Assembly (NCBI GenBank): GCA_002900995.3
Contig: CM035307.1
Coordinates: 3,348,001-3,412,000 of the forward strand
DNA from: Ganoderma boninense
Taxonomy: Eukaryota > Basidiomycota > Agaricomycetes > Polyporales > Polyporaceae
Reading direction: 5' to 3'
Length of the DNA stretch: 64,000 bases
This document shows, one piece after another, positions 58,229 through 64,000 of this stretch. Position numbers and translations under genes: made by a program. Under the pieces are notes generated by a model. It made no database searches, was not told where the DNA came from, and saw only the letters and a program-made list of their open reading frames with translations. Positions within the stretch are counted from its first letter, which is position 1, and every line of letters starts with the position of its first letter.

Positions 58229-61211
58229 ATGCCATGTAATTGGTCGACGACGGCCAGTCTCCTTCTCCGAAAGGCCAATCCATGGCCAAGTCTCCATGCG
58301 GTCAAGCCGCGAGTAACGTACTGCAACCTACAACAAGGCAGCTCCCTCTGGCGCGCTTCCAGCACACAATCTCAAGTGCATCTGCCCACCCAACATCGCG
58401 CGCAGAACAACATCTCATCGCAACCTAGGCGTCCCGTTCTAACCCTCGCGCGGGCTAATAGCGGGAATGCTGCCCTCGCTTCGGCTCCCAATGCTCCTCT
58501 CCCCTCACAACCTTCCTTCGGCTCTGCCCTCGCATCAACTACTTCCCGACTGAGTGCCGCGCAAGTCTCTCGTGCTGCTGCCCAAGCTGTTCGTCTTTGC
58601 ATCAAGGAGGGCGGTTTTGGAGATGCCCTGTATGTGGTCAACTCTGCGTGCTACTCTATCCTTCGCGATCCTCTTCAACCCCCAGGGAAAGAAGGCTCGG
58701 TTGCTCGACTCCAACCTATCCCCTTCAGTCGCCCCGTCTCTCCTCGCCTTTCTGCCCACGCGTTTTTGCATGGTCTCATCCGCGGAGGCTACACTCGAAA
58801 GGCCCAAATTTATGCAAAGCTTATGATCCAGGCAGGCATCCCGATTCGCGTCAGAACCCTTGAAACCATCATCGCCTCTACTCTTTCACGACCATCTACC
58901 ATGTTCAAACTTGGTCCATTCGCCCGTCTGACCCCCAAGAAACGTGTCGGCATCACTTCGACGACGTTGAAACTCGAAACAGGCTTTGTGTCGGAGAAAT
59001 GCACTCGCGCAGCTCTCGAACTGCTCCAAACGGCGCGTACATTTGGTCAACAGCGCACGGAGCGAATGTACGGGTATTGGTAGATACCTTGCTCCTGCAG
59101 GGGGAAATCATCGTCGCCTCTCTTCTCTTCGTCATCCTTCTGCAGGACTGGGAGCTACGGTTCGTCGCAAGATGGCGGGTCTCGGGAGTCAGCGAAGGAC
59201 TACATCACGTATGGTCATCTTGACGTTCCTCCTCCGCACCCCTACAATATCCTCAATACGCCGTACCCTGATATGAGGATCATGGGCAAAATTCTGGAAA
59301 CGGTCAAGCAGTCTTTCGGTGGTCTCTCCGACAACGAGGAAGCCAAGAGTCGCCTTCCGTATCTGCAGAGTTTAGCTTTCTTCGCGATGCTCTTGGACAC
59401 CGGCCAGCTGCATACACATACACATCGTGTGGCAGGTGTTATCAATGCACTGTATAGTTGCCCGAAGACGAATGCCGTTGTGTGGATACTCCGGGACGGT
59501 GAAATGGTTCAAGTCGAGGCGTACCAATACTTCCACGATGTCCTCCAGCGACTCATCCTCTCGTTATCTGACCAGGATCCACCGCGGTCTCCAGTTAACC
59601 TTTCGAGGCGAAGTTACAACTCGCTCCTCTCTTATTCGTTGCGGCATCGCTTCTCGCCGAAGATGGCCTCTCGGGTCCTTCAGCACATGTGTGTTGATCG
59701 AACGCCGCCCATGGCACCCGACATCGTCACGTTCAACATCCTCCTCCGCTCTGGTACCCTGTTGCGGAACCTGAGGATCAGCGAAGCTGTGCTAACAGCT
59801 CTCCGCCTCGGGGGTGAGGAGTTGAAGATCGAGAACTCGCCCTTCCGCCAACCGTCTTTGGACACCACTGATACCACTGACACCCATGAAGCATGCTCCT
59901 CCGCCGACAGTAGTATGAACCATACGCCTGAACCCACCCCAGAAGAGGATATACCCCACTCTGATTTCCTTGCCGCAAAGGCGCGTCTCTCCCGCGAGGC
60001 CTTCACCCCTCCAAACGAATTGCTGGATTCAGTTCGAACCACCGCCACTACCCTCCAGCCCAGCATCTACACACTCACGACCTTCATCGCCCACCTCACG
60101 TCGACCGGCCGGCCTGACGCCATCGCCGCCGTCCTCTTCGACATCCTCCCCGAGCTCAACGTCATTGTGGCCGACCATCCCGCGACGAACGGCTCCGCCA
60201 ACCTGCACTCCACCATGACCCACAAAGCCGCACTCAAGCTCGCCGTCTCTCGCGGGCCGTACGTGTACGCGGCGATGATCAACGCCCTCGTCAAGGCGGG
60301 CGAGATCGGGCTCGCCGAGCGCGTGTTCATCCTCGCGCAGCAGGCCGCGATCGGGAGCTCGAACCCGAACTTCGTCAAGCACGGCCGCTCGTGGCGCCTC
60401 TCTGTGCACGCGTTCACCTCGCTCATGCAGGGCTACGCCCGTCTCGCCCTGGGCAGGCTCCCCGCGTACAAGCGCGAGCGCGAGTACGTCGGCACGACGC
60501 TCCTTGCGCGCGACATGTCGTGGCGGCCGCAGGCGCGGCACTACGACGCGGGTTACGCGCAGTACGTGTACGCGATGCGCGAGGAGAGCTTCAGGATCGC
60601 GCTCAGGCGGTACAACAAGCGCCAGACGAGCAGGAGGAACGCTACGCTGCTCTACCGTGCGATGATGACGGGCGCACGCTCGATCCTGGCGAGGTTCATC
60701 GCGCAGTATCCGACAACGGTCGACACCGCACAGGTGAGGACGCGGAGGACAGTGCGATATGGTGGTGGCGGACGAAGCCCGACGCTAGGTTCTTCAACGC
60801 CGCGCTCGAGCTGTTTGCTGCGGGCTCTCGTGCGGAGCGGAGCAAGCGGCGACCGTCGCGGTTCTGGCATGGGAGGTGGAGGAGGGCGGAGCAGAAGTTC
60901 GAGCAAACGGGTGAGGTGGAGACGGACAAGTGGACGCCGATGCTGCACAAGGTCGCGCAGGCCATGGTTGCTCATGGATTCAACGTCCCGATGGCGTACA
61001 GGCACTTGCTGGTTGGCAAGTGGCGGACGCCGATGAAGGCGAAGCGGAAGCGAAAGATCGTCGTTCATGCCCCGTACTCATTTCCGCCGGCGACGGTCCA
61101 CCAGTGTCGGTGGACGCATTCGCTGCCTACAGTGAAGACGAGGGATTGCCAATAAGGAAGCTGTGGAGAAGACGGACGAGAGGCGAGCACGTTGGAAGGC
61201 CTGTATCATAG
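58229..61211 (+). CDS. large mitochondrial PPR-like helical-repeat protein, several frame breaks
   Basis: A single long coding region of about 994 residues, if four single-base breaks are allowed for. The breaks lie near 59070 (base missing), 59161 (base extra), 60733 (base missing) and about 61070 (base missing). With these the total becomes exactly 995 codons. The N terminus is basic and Ser/Arg-rich, like a mitochondrial presequence. Helical-repeat motifs include HAFLHGLIRGGYTRKAQIYAKLM, YNSLLSYSLRHRFSPKMASRVLQHM, DIVTFNILLRSGTLLRN and VYAAMINALVKAGEIGLAERVFIL. The spacing resembles pentatricopeptide repeats, which bind organelle RNA. The end fits VSVDAFAAYSEDEGLP. It diverges from CBP80 and converges on IF3. 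It could be a recently broken gene, but its frames are otherwise free of stops. Confidence 0.7.
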
Positions 61212-61389
61212 TTCCTGGATAATTTACGGCACTCAAAAGTAGAGCTAAGTAGATAGATTCTCTCGGCATGAGCAATATCATTGCGATGCGCGGCCACAAC
61301 TGTTCCAGCTTGTCCGTCTCATGCATCCGAGGCATGTTGGATGACATTAGCACTGCTGCACGAAACTATCGTAGGTGCAGCAGGGGTAG
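61212..61389. other. short convergent spacer
   Basis: Under 180 bp between the stops of the PPR-like gene and the IF3 gene; transcripts probably overlap here. Confidence 0.5.
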
Positions 61390-62445
61390 TTATGTTGTCC
61401 GGATACCTTCTAGGTATAGAACAACGGCCGTTTTACGGGCATCCCTGGACTTCCACTCATTGCCAAGCTTCGTAAGACCAGCGATAGTCTCCTCTAACCG
61501 CTTTTTGACCTCGCTAGGCTCTACCGCCTCCGGGTCAGTGGGTGCCTCCTGCCCGTCCTTGACCTTCTTCGGTGGTGGGGGTGTCAAGAAAGTAATCTCG
61601 ACACGCGCACCTTTCCGCAGAGCCGTTTCAACCGCCTTCAGCCCCTCCCATGCCTCATTCCCGCTATACGCCCACTCCAACTCATGAGTCTGCTTTCGCG
61701 GTCGCAAGCTGTCCAGAAACAGCGCCGTCATATGCTTCTGGACAGCCCTCTCCTTGCGCTCCCTCCCGACGTCCTCCAACAGCCGGACGGCCTCATCGAT
61801 CATCGCCTGCTGGTCCGCCGGAGTAGGGACCTGCTGCCCCTTCTTCGGCGCGAAGACCAGAGTGACGCGGTTCCCGTCTGAAAGGTCCTCCCGAGCCTTC
61901 TTCAGCTTGAACTGCAGATCCCCGACGGCGACGCCCCAGGTGAGTTGGAGCTCCTTCTCCTCGGGCGCGCGGTTCATGAATTGCTGTTCCTTCTTGGCCT
62001 TGCTCCGCGTGTAGCGCAGCTTCGTGTCGATGATCTTCACGATGGGCTCGGGCTGTTTCGTCACCAGCTCGAGATACTGCGTCTTGCGCTGGACCCTGGG
62101 GAGGATGCGGCTGAGGGGGGCAGGTGGGTCGAGCGAGCCAGTCTCGGGGTTGACGAGCCGGACATATGTGAAGGGAATGGCTTCGTTGCGGGGGTTCTGA
62201 AGCGGTTTCTCCTTCTTTTCCTCCTCGGCTTCAGCTAAGGGTTGTCCATTCCCGGGACGAGCATTGCGTAGTGACCGTGCCGAGGAACGAGGAGGCTCAG
62301 ACTGGGATCTGTCTCGCAAATGTGGAGGGGCGTCCGGCGAGGATGTCGAATACAGGCGAATTCCAGACCGTATGGCAGGAGTGAGCGCAAGACGACACCG
62401 TGCGCTGGATACATGGGTATTTCTGCTCCGCGTCAAACCGGGCAT
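61390..62445 (-). CDS. mitochondrial translation initiation factor IF-3
   Basis: Single exon, 351 residues, minus strand. An Arg/Ser-rich N terminus without acids fits a mitochondrial targeting peptide. The first IF3 domain includes RNEAIPFTYVRLVNPETGSL. After it, KIIDTKLRYTRSKAKKEQQFMNR, QLTWGVAVGDLQFKLKKAREDL and GNRVTLVFAPKKGQ match the linker and C-terminal domain of IF-3. The factor promotes ribosome dissociation and start-codon selection in mitochondria. The C-terminal third is extended, as in fungal versions (Aim23 group). Being intronless is unusual among its neighbours but not rare for this family. Confidence 0.88.
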   Translation of the reverse strand: MPGLTRSRNTHVSSARCRLALTPAIRSGIRLYSTSSPDAPPHLRDRSQSEPPRSSARSLRNARPGNGQPLAEAEEEKKEKPLQNPRNEAIPFTYVRLVNPETGSLDPPAPLSRILPRVQRKTQYLELVTKQPEPIVKIIDTKLRYTRSKAKKEQQFMNRAPEEKELQLTWGVAVGDLQFKLKKAREDLSDGNRVTLVFAPKKGQQVPTPADQQAMIDEAVRLLEDVGRERKERAVQKHMTALFLDSLRPRKQTHELEWAYSGNEAWEGLKAVETALRKGARVEITFLTPPPPKKVKDGQEAPTDPEAVEPSEVKKRLEETIAGLTKLGNEWKSRDARKTAVVLYLEGIRTT

Positions 62446-62845
62446 ACTTCAAAAGGTTATACGACGTACCTCGCGTATAATGAGCCCATGCACCCTCTCA
62501 AGCTCGCCATGGTCTCCTTCAGGTGTCACCGTCGACAAACTGAGCCAGGTGGTCGGCAAAGAGCAGATGATGGAAAAGCAGGTGTCTGTGTGTAGCCTGA
62601 AGCCACAGAGTACGTCCGAGGAGCGCGTCTGTAGCGGACTGGTGGCTGTGCTATTTGACCTTGTTTGTTGTCCTAGAAAGGAAAGTGGGTTGCCTTTTTA
62701 CGCCCAGTGGTTCCCTCGGCCGCGGCCACCGTGCCGCGGGCTGCACGATTTTCCTCCTTCGCTCATGGGGCATAGAAAATATGGCGAATAAAGGATATTA
62801 CACCACATATTTACAAGGGAAGGCCTTACAAACTTGTCCGAGTCA
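62446..62845. other. intergenic, no gene seen
   Basis: Spacer between IF3 5' end and the FAD monooxygenase 3' end. No supported gene. Confidence 0.45.
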
Positions 62846-64000
62846 TTATACCTTGTCGGGGAATCGATGCAAAATAACTTCACCCAATTTCTGCATGGTC
62901 GCTGCACTCTCCTCCAGCACCGAAGGGCCAAACTGCCAGTCCCTACACCTTTCCATCATCTCGCTCATCTCCAGGAGCTGTTCGCGGTTCAATGCATCTC
63001 CCTTCGCGCTACGTTCTGCCGTCAACCAGGCGAGTTCCGGCGAGTCTAGATGATGCAGTTGTCCTCGTCTGCGAGCGAGGGCCACGATATTCTGCGTAAA
63101 CGGTCGCCTGTTCTCGTCGTAGAGTTGGAGAACCAGGGGTAAGTCCTCTTTAGTGATGTCTGGGTGGCTCATAAGCCTAGCGAGGAAAAAGCCATCCTGC
63201 GCAGGGTTAGAATGAGATATTGCTCCTCCCGACACCACGATCCATCCTTCACGCTTACCAACAAAGACGTACCTCGAAGCTTTGTCCAGCGCCGGCTCCA
63301 AGATGATGGCCCATCGCGTGTGCCTGCCAGCGAAGTCAGCTCGAATGACTCCCCTGAAGCCAGAAATACTAACAGCATCGCCGACGAGACCAACTCGTTC
63401 GTTAACGTAGGTGGGCAGCTTGGTGACTACATTTATCACCCACTTCAATCCTCCATCGACGTACTGCATAGATCTTCAGTAATGTTTTCGACTTTACTTG
63501 GTTAAAAAGAAACAATGCTCGCTTGGACTAGTTCTCGCACGTCTGGCTCCCAACCAGCGAAGTCCTTGACAATCTCGTCTCTGGTTGCCACTGACGTCCA
63601 TGGTCCGTCATAAATTGTCCCTTCTTCTCCAGGGTAACTGACTCCGGCGCCGACATTGAGGATTCGGCCTTGTGAAACAGGATATGTTACTATATGCTGA
63701 AGAAGTTTCGTAAACGATCAATGAGGAGAGTGATAGCAACTGGCACACGAAGCATGTACCCTGTTTTTGCCACAATACTGGATGCAATCAGTTAGCTTCC
63801 TGGACCACTCAATCATCAGAGGAACTCACTATGACAAGATCGGATGTGTCGAACGCCCTGTGTTCGGCGACGCCCGGAGGCAACATGTCCTTCCTAATGA
63901 GACACCTGTACACCACTTCGCCCGAGAAGACGGGCGTAATGTGGGACCTGAGCTGCTCTGCTTCGTCGGTCTTGCCTTCCGCCTCCGCATCATTCGCAAG
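62846..64000 (-). CDS. FAD-dependent monooxygenase, salicylate hydroxylase-like (partial)
   Basis: Minus strand, runs off the right edge, so the N-terminal FAD-binding GxGxxG part is outside the window. Visible exons encode PVFSGEVVYRCLIRKD, then HIVTYPVSQGRILNVGAG and EGTIYDGPWTS. Next come LPTYVNERVGLVGDA, then HAMGHHLGAGAGQSFE across two splices, and HPDITKEDLPLVLQLYDENRRPFTQNIVALARR. The VGDAxHAMxxHLGAGAGQ motif is the conserved second FAD-contact of the salicylate 1-monooxygenase group (here HAMGHHLGAG). These enzymes hydroxylate aromatic acids using NAD(P)H and oxygen. The substrate is unproven. The gene's last exon ends with stop near 62846. Confidence 0.85.

Noticed and set aside
59068..59100. 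Explaining the frame break in the PPR-like gene by a 33-nt intron
   Set aside because: Too short for a fungal intron, and removing it does not restore the required frame.
60029..60541. Minus-strand open frame within the PPR-like gene, Arg/Gly/Glu-rich
   Set aside because: Antisense shadow of GC-rich coding sequence.
1..64000. tRNA, rRNA, CRISPR array or telomere repeat
   Set aside because: No convincing cloverleaf with a B-box, no rRNA-like conserved stretch, no regularly spaced direct repeats and no TTAGGG runs were seen by eye. A tRNAscan run would settle tRNAs.

Overview
This is nuclear DNA from a basidiomycete fungus, most likely an Agaricomycete (mushroom or polypore type). Genes are broken by many short GT-AG introns, mostly 47-80 nt, and lie on both strands a few hundred bases apart. 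The window also carries an Agaricomycete-type family of short protein kinases and a hypothetical protein with the MGQRHQAF start seen in many of these genomes. No bacterial, CRISPR, rRNA or tRNA features were recognised. Gene models below were joined by hand from splice signals and reading phase; most add up to exact codon multiples.

Left part (1-19 kb) is accessory DNA. Three paralogous kinase genes (6.9-8.3, 11.0-12.3 and 14.9-16.1 kb, all minus strand) alternate with copies of a small uncharacterised gene on the plus strand (494-1294 and 9049-10037, plus a possible relic near 16.9 kb). Degenerate repeats flank them (4.4/10.2 kb and 6.2/14.0 kb). A broken, intron-containing piece of the TTI2-like gene (17.2-18.9 kb) lies beside the second kinase at 12.5 kb. 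Together these show repeated segmental duplication. A leucine-rich, MGQRHQAF-type gene lies at 1.9-3.9 kb.

Right part (19-64 kb) is core eukaryotic content. In order: SWD1 (COMPASS) converging on HDA1 (class II deacetylase with Arb2 domain); a PHO80-type cyclin; an unknown gene; a CpG-free block; glucosidase II beta subunit diverging from ribosomal uL2; an FGGY ribulokinase; a second PCL-type cyclin; ribosomal eS25; a Gln-rich SS18/SSXT-like chromatin protein; an SH3 protein; a third PCL cyclin; a UAA-family nucleotide-sugar transporter; nuclear cap-binding subunit CBP80; a large organelle-type helical-repeat protein; a mitochondrial IF3; and the C-terminal part of an FAD monooxygenase that runs off the right edge. 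Ribosomal, secretory, chromatin and cell-cycle genes are interleaved without an operon-like logic.

Several otherwise intact genes carry single-base frame breaks, often beside short base runs (2.66, 20.5, 20.7, 44.57, 59.07, 59.16, 60.73 and about 61.07 kb). In each gene, correcting the breaks restores an exact codon multiple. This looks more like residual assembly indels than decay, and it matters to anyone using these models.
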